This document shows, piece after piece, positions 24,224 through 34,377 of a stretch of 55,290 nucleotides of DNA (position 1 is its first letter; the number at the start of each line of letters is the position of its first letter). A program made the translations under genes and the position numbers. The notes beneath the pieces are model-generated. The model worked only from the letters and a program-made list of their open reading frames with translations, did no database searches and had not been told where the DNA came from. Origin of the DNA: Candidatus Levilactobacillus faecigallinarum. GTDB lineage: Bacteria; Bacillota; Bacilli; Lactobacillales; Lactobacillaceae. Location of the stretch: the NCBI GenBank assembly GCA_019113985.1, contig DXGJ01000049.1, positions 1 through 55,290 on the forward strand. Direction: 5' to 3'.

Positions 24224-24727
24224 TTAAATATTTGCGATTTGTTGTAAGACCTTGCCATTACTGAACTGGAACGTCAGGTAGCAGAGCTTACCCGCCTTGT
24301 TCAGGTAGCTGACCTGCCAGGCTGGCTTGCCGTTAAAGATGCTCAGCGCTGCGGACAAGACCTTCTTGGGGTTGCGCTGCCAGACCCGCTGCAACACGGC
24401 GTTGCGGGAGAGTCCCGCGCTTTGCTTTAAGACCGTGACGTTCTTACCGGACTTTGGCACGATGGCGTAGACCGCCTGCTTGGCCTTGTTCTGACCCACG
24501 ACCGTGTAATAGGTCGTATCCAGATTGGTCCAGTAATACCCGGTCGTTTTGGTCAAATGACCGGAAGTCTTGGCAATCCTCTCCGCCCGCGTCTGCGCTT
24601 GGGTAAACGGATGCGTTGCCCGCCGGATGGCGTAACCACCGCCTAAGAGCAACGCCAAGACAACGACCAGGACCGTTAACAGAACCCAATGCCTTGGCCG
24701 TCGTCGCCGTTGATACTGTTGTCTCAT
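24224..24727 (-). CDS. ypmB: YpmB-like membrane-anchored protein (DUF5590)
   Basis: The 167-residue protein has a basic N-terminus (MRQQYQRRRRPRHW), one transmembrane helix (VLLTVLVVVLALLLGGGYAI, residues 15-34) and an extracytoplasmic alpha/beta domain (TTYYTVVGQNKAKQAVYAIV, GKPAWQVSYLNKAGKLCYLTF). It matches the YpmB/DUF5590 family found between dinG and aspB in Bacilli; the function is not known. The start is uncertain: AAGGGAG lies 13-16 nt before TTG 24730 / ATG 24727, while an upstream in-frame TTG at 24763 has no ribosome site. An out-of-frame ATG with a three-codon frame lies between. Confidence 0.82.
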   Translation of the reverse strand: MRQQYQRRRRPRHWVLLTVLVVVLALLLGGGYAIRRATHPFTQAQTRAERIAKTSGHLTKTTGYYWTNLDTTYYTVVGQNKAKQAVYAIVPKSGKNVTVLKQSAGLSRNAVLQRVWQRNPKKVLSAALSIFNGKPAWQVSYLNKAGKLCYLTFQFSNGKVLQQIANI

Positions 24728-24778
24728 CAATTTGCCATCGTACTCCCTTAATTTCAAATTCAAACTGGTTTAATTATA

Positions 24779-27622
24779 TCAAATTTCGGGTGGGGTCACG
24801 GAATCGACGGGGCTTTTTTCAAAAAACTTAATCAGCTCCCGGGTCAAGCCATCGATATCACCAGTCGTGTACGGCAGGTCCTTAGGCAACGCCCGCAGGA
24901 TACTCTGACCGTATTGCCGCTCGACCAGCCGTTGGTCCAAGATGACCACGGCCCCGCGGTCGCGCGGCGTTCGAATCAGCCGGCCAACCCCTTGACGAAG
25001 CTTTAAGGTCGCCGCCGGCAAAGCTGCGTTGTAGAACGGATTTTTGCCCTGCGCCTCGAGACGCGCATAGTTGGCCTTCACGAAGACCCGGTCTGGCGAA
25101 TCGAACGGCAACCGCGTCACGATCAGGAGCTCCAGCTGTTCTTCCGGCAGGTCGATGCCCTCCCAGAAGCTGGCCGCTCCCAAGAGCAACGAATCGTCGC
25201 CGGTCGCAAACCGTTTGGCGATGCGTTCTCGACTACCACTAATCCCCTGCGCGAGGACCTCGCGTTGGGCGAACTCCGGTTGGTGAGTCAACTGTTCGTA
25301 AACCCGTTCAATCACGTTCAACGAATTAAACAGTACCAGGGTCTGCTTCTGCACGGCCCCGGCCAACTGGGTAATCGCGCTGGCTAGGTAAGTCACGTAG
25401 TCGTCGGGAGCCACCCGCGATAGGTTCGGTCCGGCATCGGCCACCAGTAACTGGGCCTGGTTAGCGTAATCAAAGCTACTGCGCATCCGGTGGGTCGCCG
25501 TGGTCTCACGGTCCAAGTCGAACTGGTCCAACACGTATTGCGACCGACCCGATGAAAACAGCGTCGCCCCGGTTAACAAGACCGGTTGAAACGCGCTGTA
25601 GATACGTTCTTGTAAGAAACCTTGGGTGGCTAACAGGCCACTCGAGAGTTGCAGGCTTCCCCGGTCACCCACGTGGTTGATGGCCACCCAGAAGAGGTTA
25701 CTGGTGGTGTCGGGGGCTGCCTGGGCAAAGATCCCCAATAAGGCCTGCAACAACTCATCAACGGTATGAACCCGGGTATCCAGGCGTTCGAAGAGGTACC
25801 GTTGTGACGCCACGAACCGCGCGTGTTCAGCATCGAACTGGGCCCGAATCGTGCCCAACTGAGCCAATAACGCGGTGTCGCCGCGGGTGACCTGGCGGAG
25901 CTCCGGTTCCAAGTCTTCCTTTAAATGAAAGAGGTCCTTGGCCGCCACCAACTGTTCAATCGGTGCGTTCTGGGCGTTCCCCCGCTTAGCCGCCAGGAAC
26001 TTCAAGAAGAGCCGGTCGACCACCGTGTTCAGGGCCGCCTCCAACGTTTCCGTGGTCTTTAGGAGGTTACGAATCGTGGTACTGGTGGCCTGGTCCTGCT
26101 CAAATAACGACAGGAGGTTGGGCCCAATCTCGCGGCTGATGTCGCGTTGGACGTGGTGGAGTTCGTTAATGATCTGGGCAAACTTCACCTGGGTCCGGCG
26201 CTGCCGCAAGGTGCTCTCGGAGAGGTGTTGGGCCTCGTCGATCACCAGGTAGGGCCGCTGTAACAGGTCCCCCAGCGCGTGGGCGTGTTCACTCAGGTAG
26301 GCGTGGTTCACAACAACAAATTGCGCGTGAGCCAGGGTCGCATCGCGGCGCCGCAAGAAGTCATCGTCGTAAAACGGACTGTCGGTCCCCATGTTGCCCT
26401 CGTGGACGATTTCCTGGAAGTACGGGGCCCGGTAAGTCGCCAGGTGCAGTTCGTCCAGGTCTCCAGTGGTGGTCATGGTCAACCAGACCAGCAGGCGTAA
26501 CTTCAGGAGCTGGGTCTGCTTAGAGGTCTCGTCGAGCGCTAACGTGGTCGCAAACCGCTGGAGGTCCAGGTAATGCCGGCTCCCCTTGACGATGACCGCG
26601 TTGACCGTGAAGGGCACAATCTGCTTCAAGAGTGGAATCGTTTGTTCCATTAATTGTTCCTGTAGAATCGTGGTAGCGGTACTAATGACCACTGGCCGCC
26701 CCGCTTGACCCAGGTAGGCCATTGGAAGCATGTACCCCAGGCTCTTGCCGATGCCGGTCGGCGCCTCGACCACCATCTGTTTGACCGTGTGCCGGTCGCT
26801 TTCGGCGTAGTTATTATAGATGTAATTCATCATCTTGGCCTGTTCGGCCCGCCATTCCAGGTTCTCCGGCATCAGCTTTTGCTTCTGCTTCTTGGTCTTG
26901 GGGTACTTGGCGGGTTCGCTGATGGTCGTTGGGGTCAGTTCTGGCGCCTTTCGCAGGGCCAAGCCGTTCTTCACGTAGAGGTAATCCGGCAGCTTACGCG
27001 GCTTGGCCGCATTGAGTTGCTGGGCCACAGTAAACAACCGGGTGGTCTCGCGCGGTAAATCGGCGTTGAGGTCGATCATCTGCTGGAGGGTCACCATCGG
27101 TAACGCCCGCAGCCGCCGGAACAGGAAGATAAAAAGTTCGGCGGTTGCCCCGGCATCGCTGTCGGCGGAGTGCGGGTTGTCGTGTTCAATGTTAAAGAGC
27201 CCACTAAGGTCCCGGAGCCGGAAGCTGGTCGCCGTTGGCAAGAGAATCTGGCTCAACGAAACCGTGTCAAGGGCCTCAATGTCGAGTTCGGGATACCCCA
27301 CCCGGGTCAGCTCTGCATTAATGAAGGGAAAGTCAAAATTGACGTTGTGGGCCACGAAGACCGTGTTGGTCAGGAGGCTGTACAGCGTCCCGGCCACGTC
27401 GTCGAACAGTGGGGCGTGACGCACCCGCTGGTTGGTAATGCCCGTCAGTCGCGAAATCGCCGCCGGAATCTCGCGTAAGGGATTCACGTCGGTGGTAAAG
27501 TGGTTAATGATTTTATTATGCTGGACGAAAACGCACCCGATTTGGATAATGCGGTCGCCATCTTGCACACTGGTACCGGTGGTTTCGATATCGACCACCG
27601 CGTAGACCGTGTCTTGATCCAT
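24779..27622 (-). CDS. dinG: DinG-family helicase with N-terminal 3'-5' exonuclease domain
   Basis: This 947-residue protein starts with a DnaQ-type exonuclease: VDIETTGTSVQDGD (Asp/Glu at about 11 and 13), FVAHNVNFDFPFINAELTR and HSADSDAGATAELF. An XPD-like superfamily 2 helicase follows: Walker A APTGIGKSLGYMLPMA, the DEAH-like LVIDEAQHLSE, and GAASFWEGIDLPEEQLE and RQGVGRLIRTPRDRG near the C-terminus. The iron-sulfur cysteines of proteobacterial DinG are absent, as usual in Firmicutes, where the exonuclease replaces helicase activity in the best-studied homologue. It likely acts in DNA repair and heads the ypmB-aspB-dnaD operon. Confidence 0.95.
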   Translation of the reverse strand: MDQDTVYAVVDIETTGTSVQDGDRIIQIGCVFVQHNKIINHFTTDVNPLREIPAAISRLTGITNQRVRHAPLFDDVAGTLYSLLTNTVFVAHNVNFDFPFINAELTRVGYPELDIEALDTVSLSQILLPTATSFRLRDLSGLFNIEHDNPHSADSDAGATAELFIFLFRRLRALPMVTLQQMIDLNADLPRETTRLFTVAQQLNAAKPRKLPDYLYVKNGLALRKAPELTPTTISEPAKYPKTKKQKQKLMPENLEWRAEQAKMMNYIYNNYAESDRHTVKQMVVEAPTGIGKSLGYMLPMAYLGQAGRPVVISTATTILQEQLMEQTIPLLKQIVPFTVNAVIVKGSRHYLDLQRFATTLALDETSKQTQLLKLRLLVWLTMTTTGDLDELHLATYRAPYFQEIVHEGNMGTDSPFYDDDFLRRRDATLAHAQFVVVNHAYLSEHAHALGDLLQRPYLVIDEAQHLSESTLRQRRTQVKFAQIINELHHVQRDISREIGPNLLSLFEQDQATSTTIRNLLKTTETLEAALNTVVDRLFLKFLAAKRGNAQNAPIEQLVAAKDLFHLKEDLEPELRQVTRGDTALLAQLGTIRAQFDAEHARFVASQRYLFERLDTRVHTVDELLQALLGIFAQAAPDTTSNLFWVAINHVGDRGSLQLSSGLLATQGFLQERIYSAFQPVLLTGATLFSSGRSQYVLDQFDLDRETTATHRMRSSFDYANQAQLLVADAGPNLSRVAPDDYVTYLASAITQLAGAVQKQTLVLFNSLNVIERVYEQLTHQPEFAQREVLAQGISGSRERIAKRFATGDDSLLLGAASFWEGIDLPEEQLELLIVTRLPFDSPDRVFVKANYARLEAQGKNPFYNAALPAATLKLRQGVGRLIRTPRDRGAVVILDQRLVERQYGQSILRALPKDLPYTTGDIDGLTRELIKFFEKSPVDSVTPPEI

Positions 27623-27856
27623 GTCTGCTCACCAATTTCTGCACAAATGCGATTATAACTGGCACTATGATACACCACTTAGGCCCCCAGCGCTACGGTT
27701 GCGGTGCCGCGGGCGAGCGAACACCCGAAAAAGGTTATAGAATCTGTTAATTTTTAACGGTTTACCGGTTTTTGAACGGCAAGGCTAGCGCAATAAGAGC
27801 GAGTAGAGTATGATATTCTGGTAGATAAAATCGATAGAGAAAGTGAGCGAGCGCAA

Positions 27857-28804
27857 TTGGAGAAGTCGGTCATTGGGAAAAGCAATGCCAAAATCATTCT
27901 TCTGGGCGACCACAGCGTCGTCTATGGTCAGCCGGCGATTGCCCTCCCCCTAACTTCCGTGAACACGACCGTGACCATGACGGCCGTGCCGACGGGGCAG
28001 ACCATCGCGAGTCGGTACTTTGATGGTCCCATCGCCCAATTAAATCATCATCTGGCCGGGGTCGTAAAATTGATTGCGACCCTGTTAGCGCGTTTTGAGG
28101 GTGAAAACGTGCCGTTTCACATGGCCATTACCAGTGACTTACCGGCCGAACGGGGCATGGGCTCCTCGGCCGCGGTCGACGTGGCCATCACCCGCGCCAT
28201 GTACCGGTTCTTCGACCGCCCCCTGACCCGGGAGGTCCTGCTGGACACGGTCGCGATTGGCGAAAAAATTACCCATGGGAACCCCAGTGGCATCGACGCG
28301 GCCACCTCAAGCTCGGCCGTGCCCATCTGGTTGATTCCCCATGAAAGCATCCAACAGATTCCGTTTCATCTCAGCGGTTACCTGGTCATCGCCGACAGTG
28401 GCGTCAAGGGCCAGACCGGTCAGGCCGTTGCGGCGGTCGCCCGGCGTAAGACGGTCTTCCCGCAAGAAACGGATCAGCAAATTGCCCGACTGGGCGAGCT
28501 GAGTTACGCGGCCCGCGAGTGTTTGACCACCGACCAACAGCAACGGCTGGGGCAAATCATGGATCAGGCCCAGGAGCAGCTGGTGGGCTTAGGTGTCAGT
28601 TCGCCGGAACTCGACCGGTTGATTTCCGTCGCTCGGGCCAACGGTGCCTTAGGGGCCAAGCTGACCGGCGGTGGTATGGGCGGTTGTCTAATTGCCCTCT
28701 GTGATACCGCAACCAACGCTGAAAACGTGAAACAGGCCCTCTTGGCCGCCGGTGCCACGGCGACCTGGACGGAAGCCTTTCACTCCGAGGAGGAACCCGC
28801 ATGA
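27857..28804 (+). CDS. mvk: Mevalonate kinase
   Basis: The 315-residue GHMP kinase reads KIILLGDHSVVYGQPAIALP (residues 11-30), ATP-loop ERGMGSSAAVDVAITRAMY (about 94-112), GNPSGIDAATSSS and the C-terminal KLTGGGMGGCLIALC. It phosphorylates mevalonate to 5-phosphomevalonate, the first of the four steps encoded here. The start TTG 27857 is preceded by GAAAGTGAGCGAG; no better in-frame start precedes the conserved N-terminus. Its stop overlaps the mvaD start by ATGA. The 230-nt gap upstream (27623-27856), divergent from dinG, must hold the operon promoter, but I see only weak boxes there. Confidence 0.95.
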   Translation: MEKSVIGKSNAKIILLGDHSVVYGQPAIALPLTSVNTTVTMTAVPTGQTIASRYFDGPIAQLNHHLAGVVKLIATLLARFEGENVPFHMAITSDLPAERGMGSSAAVDVAITRAMYRFFDRPLTREVLLDTVAIGEKITHGNPSGIDAATSSSAVPIWLIPHESIQQIPFHLSGYLVIADSGVKGQTGQAVAAVARRKTVFPQETDQQIARLGELSYAARECLTTDQQQRLGQIMDQAQEQLVGLGVSSPELDRLISVARANGALGAKLTGGGMGGCLIALCDTATNAENVKQALLAAGATATWTEAFHSEEEPA

Positions 28805-29781
28805 TGCCAGCCATTACGGCTCGGGCCCATACCAACATTGCCCTAGTCAAGTATTGGGGCAAGGCCGACACCGACCTGATCATCCCCCAGACCAGTAGTC
28901 TCTCCCTAACGCTGGATCAGTTTTATACCGACACGCAGGTTCAATTCGACCCGGCGCTCACCGCCGACCAAGTCACCGTGAACCAAACGGTCCTCTCGCC
29001 GGACGCAAGTCGTAAGGTCCGCCATGTCTTGGACTTGGTCCGACACCAAGCCGGCCTGACCACGTTTGCCCGGGTAAGTTCGCAAAACCACGTGCCAATG
29101 GCCGCCGGACTGGCCTCATCGGCCTCCGCTTTTGCGGCCCTGGCCGGGGCGGCCAGTCGCGCGGCCGGGCTTAACCTTAGTCGGACCGACCTTTCCCGGT
29201 TGGCCCGGCGCGGATCCGGCTCGGCGACGCGGTCCATCTTCGGTGGTTTCGTCGAATGGCAGGCCGGTCACGATGACGCCAGCTCCAAGGCCGTTCCATT
29301 CATGGAGCAAGTCGACTGGCCAATCGCCATGGTGGCCCTGGTCTTAGACCCCCACCAAAAGAAGATCAGTTCGCGGCAGGGCATGCAGTCCAGCGTGACC
29401 ACCTCGCCCTACTACGCCGCATGGCGCGACGTGGTGGCGACCGACCTGGCGACCATCAAACCCGCCATCCAGGCGCAAGACTTTCAGCAGGTCGGCGAGA
29501 TTCTGGAAGCCAACGCGATGCGGATGCACGCACTGACCCTCAGCGCTAACCCACCGTACAGCTACTTCAATGGCGACAGTCTGGTAGCCATGCAAACGGT
29601 CCGCGAGCTTCGCGAAGCCGGGAGCGCCTGCTACTACACCATGGACGCCGGCCCCAACGTCAAGGTCTTCTGCCAGGAAGCTGACCTGCCGGTGATCACC
29701 CACCGATTTGCCCAACAATTCAGAGACGACCGCGTTTTAGTCGCCCATCCCGGACCGGGCATTCAGTGGTTAGAGAACTAA
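28801..29781 (+). CDS. mvaD: Diphosphomevalonate decarboxylase
   Basis: The 326-residue protein shows TARAHTNIALVKYWGKAD (residues 6-23), IIPQTSSLSLTLDQFYTDT, the ATP-binding AAGLASSASAFAALAGAA (about 101-118), RRGSGSATRSIFGGFVEW and TMDAGPNVKVF. It performs the ATP-dependent decarboxylation of diphosphomevalonate to isopentenyl diphosphate. It is translationally coupled to mvk through a 4-nt overlap and followed 67 nt later by the phosphomevalonate kinase gene. All catalytic elements appear intact. Confidence 0.96.
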   Translation: MMPAITARAHTNIALVKYWGKADTDLIIPQTSSLSLTLDQFYTDTQVQFDPALTADQVTVNQTVLSPDASRKVRHVLDLVRHQAGLTTFARVSSQNHVPMAAGLASSASAFAALAGAASRAAGLNLSRTDLSRLARRGSGSATRSIFGGFVEWQAGHDDASSKAVPFMEQVDWPIAMVALVLDPHQKKISSRQGMQSSVTTSPYYAAWRDVVATDLATIKPAIQAQDFQQVGEILEANAMRMHALTLSANPPYSYFNGDSLVAMQTVRELREAGSACYYTMDAGPNVKVFCQEADLPVITHRFAQQFRDDRVLVAHPGPGIQWLEN

Positions 29782-29848
29782 CTTACATTAAAAATATTCA
29801 TAATTTAGAACACATGCGACCTCCCCGTCGCAGAAGGGACCTGATTTT

Positions 29849-30922
29849 TTGATTTCCGCCCAAGCACCCGGAAAACTTTATATTGCTGGTGAATACGCCG
29901 TCGTCGAACCGGGCTATCCGGCCATCATCGTGGCCTTGAACCAGTTCGTCACCGTTTCCATCGAGCCCAGCCATGACTATGGTCAGATTGCCTCGCAGCA
30001 ATACCAAGAAAATTCCCTCTACTGGCAACGCCAAGGGACCGAACTGGTTTTTGACAACCGAGACAACCCCTTCCACTACATTCTCTCCGCCATTCGGCTG
30101 ACCGAACAGTACGCCCAAGTCTTGGGTAAGCCCCTAGCCATGTACCACCTCAGCGTCGACAGTGATCTGGACAGCGCCGACGGCAAGAAGTACGGTCTGG
30201 GTTCCTCGGCCGCCGTGACTGTGGCGACCGTCAAGGCCCTGTGCCAGTTCTACGACATCGACCTCAGTCGTGACCAACTGTTTAAGCTCTCGGCCATCGC
30301 CCACCTGGACGTCCAGGGCAACGGGTCGTTAGGCGACATCGCGGCTTCCGTCTATGGTGGCTGGATCGCCTACCGGGCCTTTGACCGCGACTGGCTGGCC
30401 TCCGCTCGACGGGAAATGAGCTTAGTCGACCTCCTGAATCTGGATTGGCCCGGCTTGGAAATCGAATTACTCACCCCACCGGAACCCTTACGCCTGTTGA
30501 TTGGCTGGACTGGTTCACCGGCTTCGACCTCACACTTGGTCGACCGTATCGCCATCTTCAAGGCGACCCAGCGCAAGAGCTATCACACCTTTTTGGATAA
30601 GAGCCGCGACTGTCTTCACCGAATGATTCAGGGCTTTCACGATGGCGACTTAGCCGCGATTCAACGCGAAATCGCCGTCAACCGGGACCTGTTAAACAAC
30701 CTGGCCCATCTCAGCCACGTGACCATTGAAACCAGCCTTCTGAAGACCATGTGTGACACCGCCGTGACCATTGGCGGCGCCGCCAAGTCGTCCGGGGCCG
30801 GGGGCGGAGACTGTGGCATCGTGATCATCGACGCCGCCAAGGACCTCGCCAAACTCCTACACCAATGGGAGGATAGTGGCATCGAACCGCTGAAATTGAA
30901 CGTACACCACGTAACCGACTAA
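29849..30922 (+). CDS. mvaK2: Phosphomevalonate kinase
   Basis: The 357-residue GHMP kinase begins [20 protein letters not shown]. It carries [20 protein letters not shown] (about 111-130), [20 protein letters not shown] and the C-terminal [17 protein letters not shown]. It phosphorylates 5-phosphomevalonate to the diphosphate. The start is TTG 29849, 10 nt after AGAAGGG, and the conserved N-terminus begins right there. It lies third in the mevalonate operon, with fni 13 nt downstream. Confidence 0.95.
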   Translation: MISAQAPGKLYIAGEYAVVEPGYPAIIVALNQFVTVSIEPSHDYGQIASQQYQENSLYWQRQGTELVFDNRDNPFHYILSAIRLTEQYAQVLGKPLAMYHLSVDSDLDSADGKKYGLGSSAAVTVATVKALCQFYDIDLSRDQLFKLSAIAHLDVQGNGSLGDIAASVYGGWIAYRAFDRDWLASARREMSLVDLLNLDWPGLEIELLTPPEPLRLLIGWTGSPASTSHLVDRIAIFKATQRKSYHTFLDKSRDCLHRMIQGFHDGDLAAIQREIAVNRDLLNNLAHLSHVTIETSLLKTMCDTAVTIGGAAKSSGAGGGDCGIVIIDAAKDLAKLLHQWEDSGIEPLKLNVHHVTD

Positions 30923-30935
30923 GGAGGACGACCCC

Positions 30936-31976
30936 ATGGACCTGTCGCGGCACGCACACCGCAAGGACGAACACCTGTCACTTGCCGAAAAGTTCTATAC
31001 GCCAGAAGCAACCAGCCAATTCGACCAGTTGCGTTTCGTGCACCAGAGTCTGCCTGAAATGGCTTTAGCCGACGTGGACCTAACCACCACGGTTGGGCCG
31101 CTAACGTTACCGGTGCCGCTTCTGATTGAGGCCATGACCGGGGGCAGCCCCCGCACGGGTAAGGTCAATGCCCAGCTGGGACGCATCGCCGCGGCGACGC
31201 ATTTAGCGGTGGCCAGCGGTTCTCAGAGCATCGCGCTCCAGGATGAGTCGGCCATCGCCACCTTCACCCCACTCCGAGAAAATAACCCGGACGGGATCGT
31301 GTTCGCCAATATCGGTGCCGGGCATACCGTCGCCCAGGCGAAACGGGCGGTCGACATGTTGGCCGCCAACGCCCTGGAACTCCACGTGAACGCGGCCCAG
31401 GAACTGGTGATGCCCGAGGGTGACCGGAACTTCGACTGGCTCAATGGCATCGGCGAGACCGTCGCCGCGCTAGACGTCCCCGTTATTGTCAAGGAGGTCG
31501 GTTTCGGTATGGCCCGTGAAACCTTGCAGCGGCTAGCCGGCGTTGGCGTCCAGTACGTTGACTTAGGCGGCCGTGGTGGGACCAACTTCATCGACATCGA
31601 GAACTTCCGCCGGCCCCAAAAGGAACTGGATTACCTTGACGGCTGGGGCCAATCGACCGTCGAATCGCTGTTGGAGGCCCGCGCGGTCCCTCAGCTGACC
31701 ACGATTGCGACCGGTGGCGTTCGGAATCCCCTGGACGCCGCCAAGGCCCTGGCGCTGGGGGCCAACCTAGTCGGCGCTGCCGGTCAGGTGCTCCACAGTC
31801 TGATCAAAACCGACGAGGCGACCACGACGGCCATGTTGCTGGACTGGAAAACTGGTCTGCGAACCATCATGACGCTGCTGGGTGTCCATGACTTGGCCGA
31901 ACTGCAGCAACAAAAACTCGTGTATTCGGCCGAGCTGGTGGCTTACGCGCAGCAACGGCAATTAACTTTAAATTAA
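30936..31976 (+). CDS. fni: Type 2 isopentenyl-diphosphate delta-isomerase (FMN/NADPH)
   Basis: The 346-residue TIM-barrel flavoenzyme begins with the conserved [17 protein letters not shown]. It shows [73 protein letters not shown] and [18 protein letters not shown] (phosphate-binding). It interconverts isopentenyl and dimethylallyl diphosphate and closes the mevalonate operon. AAGGAGG precedes ATG 30936. The upper-pathway enzymes (HMG-CoA synthase, HMG-CoA reductase) are not in this window. Confidence 0.96.
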   Translation: MDLSRHAHRKDEHLSLAEKFYTPEATSQFDQLRFVHQSLPEMALADVDLTTTVGPLTLPVPLLIEAMTGGSPRTGKVNAQLGRIAAATHLAVASGSQSIALQDESAIATFTPLRENNPDGIVFANIGAGHTVAQAKRAVDMLAANALELHVNAAQELVMPEGDRNFDWLNGIGETVAALDVPVIVKEVGFGMARETLQRLAGVGVQYVDLGGRGGTNFIDIENFRRPQKELDYLDGWGQSTVESLLEARAVPQLTTIATGGVRNPLDAAKALALGANLVGAAGQVLHSLIKTDEATTTAMLLDWKTGLRTIMTLLGVHDLAELQQQKLVYSAELVAYAQQRQLTLN

Positions 31977-31993
31977 TCATCTTTATGCACAAC

Positions 31994-32032
31994 GAAACGG
32001 CGGCTCCGAATGAAAAAGGAGCCGTCGTTTTT
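31994..32032 (+). terminator. Terminator of the mevalonate operon
   Basis: GAAACGGCGGCTCC / GGAGCCGTCGTTTTT with a 10-nt loop. Confidence 0.93.
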
Positions 32033-32164
32033 GCGTATACACCAGAAACCGGGACCTACCAAGGCAATCCCGTCAATGATTCCTCTCAAAATTTGCGTTA
32101 ACATCCCACCCGTTAGCCACATCTGCTACGTTAGAGACAGCTATTTTGAGGAGGAGATTTTATC

Positions 32165-33931
32165 ATGCATCTAACCTGGCAACACTGGCTCACGCTCGCC
32201 ACGGTGGCCGGTGGTCTGAGCGTCCCACAGCTCACCCACGCCGCGGCGGTCCCCGCTAAGGACAACGTCTATCACCTGACCCCATCGAAAAAGACCGTTT
32301 GGGCTTGGAACAAGGCGCACACCCAAAAACTTGCGGCCATCAACCAAACGGACAGCTCCTACGAACAACGCCCCTGGTATGTCGATGACCAAGTCACTCT
32401 GACGGTCAACGGCAAAAAGGCCGTTTATTACCACGTCACGAGCGGTCATCTAAGAGGCGGCTACGTCTGGCGTGGTGCCCTAACCAAAGGCTACCCGGCG
32501 AAGTACAGCCAGTACGGCATTGACACCAGCTACTACCGGTTAGAGACCGCAACCGCAGTGACCTATGACCGTCATCACCGGGTCACGCTCCCTAAGGGCA
32601 CCCTGATTGCAGCCACGATTTCTCTGCAAGATCGCAAGTGGACGGCCAGCTTTAATTTAGGCGGCCTTAGTGCGCCTCTGAAACAGCAACTCGGTTTAGC
32701 AAAAGATGCCACAATGACCGACGACCGCGATATGGCCGCCCTGGAAATGACCAAGGTGACCCAACCAAAGTTTAGCCTCCCCGCACTCACCAACGAAGGG
32801 CAGGCCCTGCTTCCTGATTTTTTAGTGCAACCTCGTACGCAATATCAGCCGGCTAATCAAGGGATTCGCTTCACGGTCGATGGCTACCTTGAGTTTTATC
32901 ATAACGGTCAACCCCAAAGCACTTTTAATCGCCCCATCGGTGTCCCTATTAGTCGTCGCATCCTCGACCTTAACGATAGTGGCAATCTCCGAACGGTCGT
33001 CTACGAAAAGGCCATCCCCGGCCTACCTGGCCGCCCCACCACCTACCAAGGGAAACCAGCCTTCCAACTGACCATCACGCTAAATCCAAAGATTGAACGG
33101 GAAGGCGACGAGGGCTTAGCCCACTACCAACTCAACGGGCAGACATACAACCTCCGACTCCCCTACACCTTTTTCCCGACCGCCTTACCAGATCCCGTAT
33201 CTCGTTTAACGGACAAGGAATTCGCAAAAACCGACCACATGTACTACAACCACGACAAGTTTTACCGGGCGAAACGGGCAGTAAAACTCAAGGTCCCCTA
33301 TACCGCTTATAACGGCAATGATATCTTTTACCAAACTCTGACCATCCCTAAGGGAACCGTTGTCGCCGCCGACCAGGACAATCGGAATCCGCTTGGCGTG
33401 TATACGGATCGTTTAGAACAGTGCTTGGTGAAGGGCATCTACCAAAAACACTTTTATCTCAAGCAACAGATCGCCAAAGCTAACCCCCGCGACTTTCAAC
33501 GCATCAAGCGGCCCAACTACCTGCCGGCCTGGAGTCGTGGTGACCTCTACCTTGGCGCTAATCAGGCCATCCACCATCGGGTAACCAAACGATCAGCCCA
33601 AAATTTACAGATTACCCCCAACGGTTACGTTGAGGTGCGCCAAAACACGACCACGGCGCCGGAGACAACATACCGGGCCAAGCCCACGCAGTCCGTCAAA
33701 ATTCAACGAACCCTGGTTAAACACCACACGCGCTACCTGTATTTAACCAAACCCTTAAAAGGCTTCAAAACGCCTAAGGTGACCACTCAGGGTAAGGTGC
33801 AGTATCGACTAGCCCTCACGAACACGCACAAGTACCGTTACGTGGTTGGTGAGGAAAACATCACCTACTACGCGCTCTATTCAGCGGGTGGAAAAAGCTG
33901 CTACACACCGCTGGGAACCACGCACGACTAA
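32165..33931 (+). CDS. Large secreted protein with surface-type modules, function unknown
   Basis: The 588-residue protein has a signal peptide (LTLATVAGGLSVPQLTHAAA, cleavage near residue 27), then a module with VYYHVTSGHLRGGYVWRGAL (about 88-107). Repeated beta-rich segments follow, with short motifs such as VTLPKGTLIAATI and LTIPKGTVVAAD, about 245 residues apart, and YLEFYHNGQ versus YVEVRQNTT. It therefore looks like two tandem units of about 240 residues, each starting from an LPKGT/IPKGT strand. There is no LPXTG or transmembrane tail, so it is released or held non-covalently to the wall. GAGGAGGAG precedes the ATG. I do not recognise the domain family. It is basic (many Lys/Arg), as non-covalent wall-binding proteins often are. 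Confidence 0.82.
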   Translation: MHLTWQHWLTLATVAGGLSVPQLTHAAAVPAKDNVYHLTPSKKTVWAWNKAHTQKLAAINQTDSSYEQRPWYVDDQVTLTVNGKKAVYYHVTSGHLRGGYVWRGALTKGYPAKYSQYGIDTSYYRLETATAVTYDRHHRVTLPKGTLIAATISLQDRKWTASFNLGGLSAPLKQQLGLAKDATMTDDRDMAALEMTKVTQPKFSLPALTNEGQALLPDFLVQPRTQYQPANQGIRFTVDGYLEFYHNGQPQSTFNRPIGVPISRRILDLNDSGNLRTVVYEKAIPGLPGRPTTYQGKPAFQLTITLNPKIEREGDEGLAHYQLNGQTYNLRLPYTFFPTALPDPVSRLTDKEFAKTDHMYYNHDKFYRAKRAVKLKVPYTAYNGNDIFYQTLTIPKGTVVAADQDNRNPLGVYTDRLEQCLVKGIYQKHFYLKQQIAKANPRDFQRIKRPNYLPAWSRGDLYLGANQAIHHRVTKRSAQNLQITPNGYVEVRQNTTTAPETTYRAKPTQSVKIQRTLVKHHTRYLYLTKPLKGFKTPKVTTQGKVQYRLALTNTHKYRYVVGEENITYYALYSAGGKSCYTPLGTTHD

Positions 33932-34050
33932 ACAACCTGAACGCGGCATAAATCGGTATCAAAAAAAGATTAATTTAACGGTAAATTCAAATAGCTTGAG
34001 CAAAATGATATTAAAAATACACCTTTTGGGATTAGAATTGGATTATAGAA

Positions 34051-34065
34051 GTCAATCAAATTGAC
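34051..34065 (+). promoter_or_regulatory. Inverted repeat, possible toxin-antitoxin operator
   Basis: GTCAAT-CAA-ATTGAC is a perfect 6-bp inverted repeat 31 nt before the antitoxin start. Antitoxins of this class usually bind such sites to autoregulate. Confidence 0.5.
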
Positions 34066-34095
34066 ATGATAATGCTCTCAAAAGGAGGCATGACA

Positions 34096-34377
34096 ATGGA
34101 TGAATCAAAAAAGAAGTTACAAATCAATATCGACCGTCAGCTCTCTGAAGAAGCACAAACTGTCCTAACAGACATTGGTTTAAGCCAAACAACAGCCATT
34201 ACGGCTTTCTACAAACAGCTAGTTGCTCAAGGCGGCATGCCCTTTGCATTAAAACAAACACCCGAGCAACGGGCTAACTTAGCTTTACAGCAGGCCGCCG
34301 CAACCCGTCCTATTGAAGATTTGACTGACAAGAAGAAGCTCGAAGCGTGGTTAAACGATGAATCTCAAGACTATTAA
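34096..34377 (+). CDS. RelB/DinJ-family antitoxin
   Basis: The 93-residue protein has the RelB/DinJ ribbon-helix-helix pattern at its N-terminus (KKLQINIDRQLSEEAQTVLT, DIGLSQTTAITAFYKQLVAQ, GGMPFAL) and an extended charged C-terminal tail (IEDLTDKKKLEAWLNDESQD) that would wrap the toxin. The start is ATG 34096, 7 nt after AAAGGAGG; the ATG at 34090 is too close to the site. The last 20 nt overlap the toxin gene, giving coupled translation. The GTCAAT/ATTGAC repeat just upstream is the probable binding site for autorepression. Confidence 0.88.
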   Translation: MDESKKKLQINIDRQLSEEAQTVLTDIGLSQTTAITAFYKQLVAQGGMPFALKQTPEQRANLALQQAAATRPIEDLTDKKKLEAWLNDESQDY

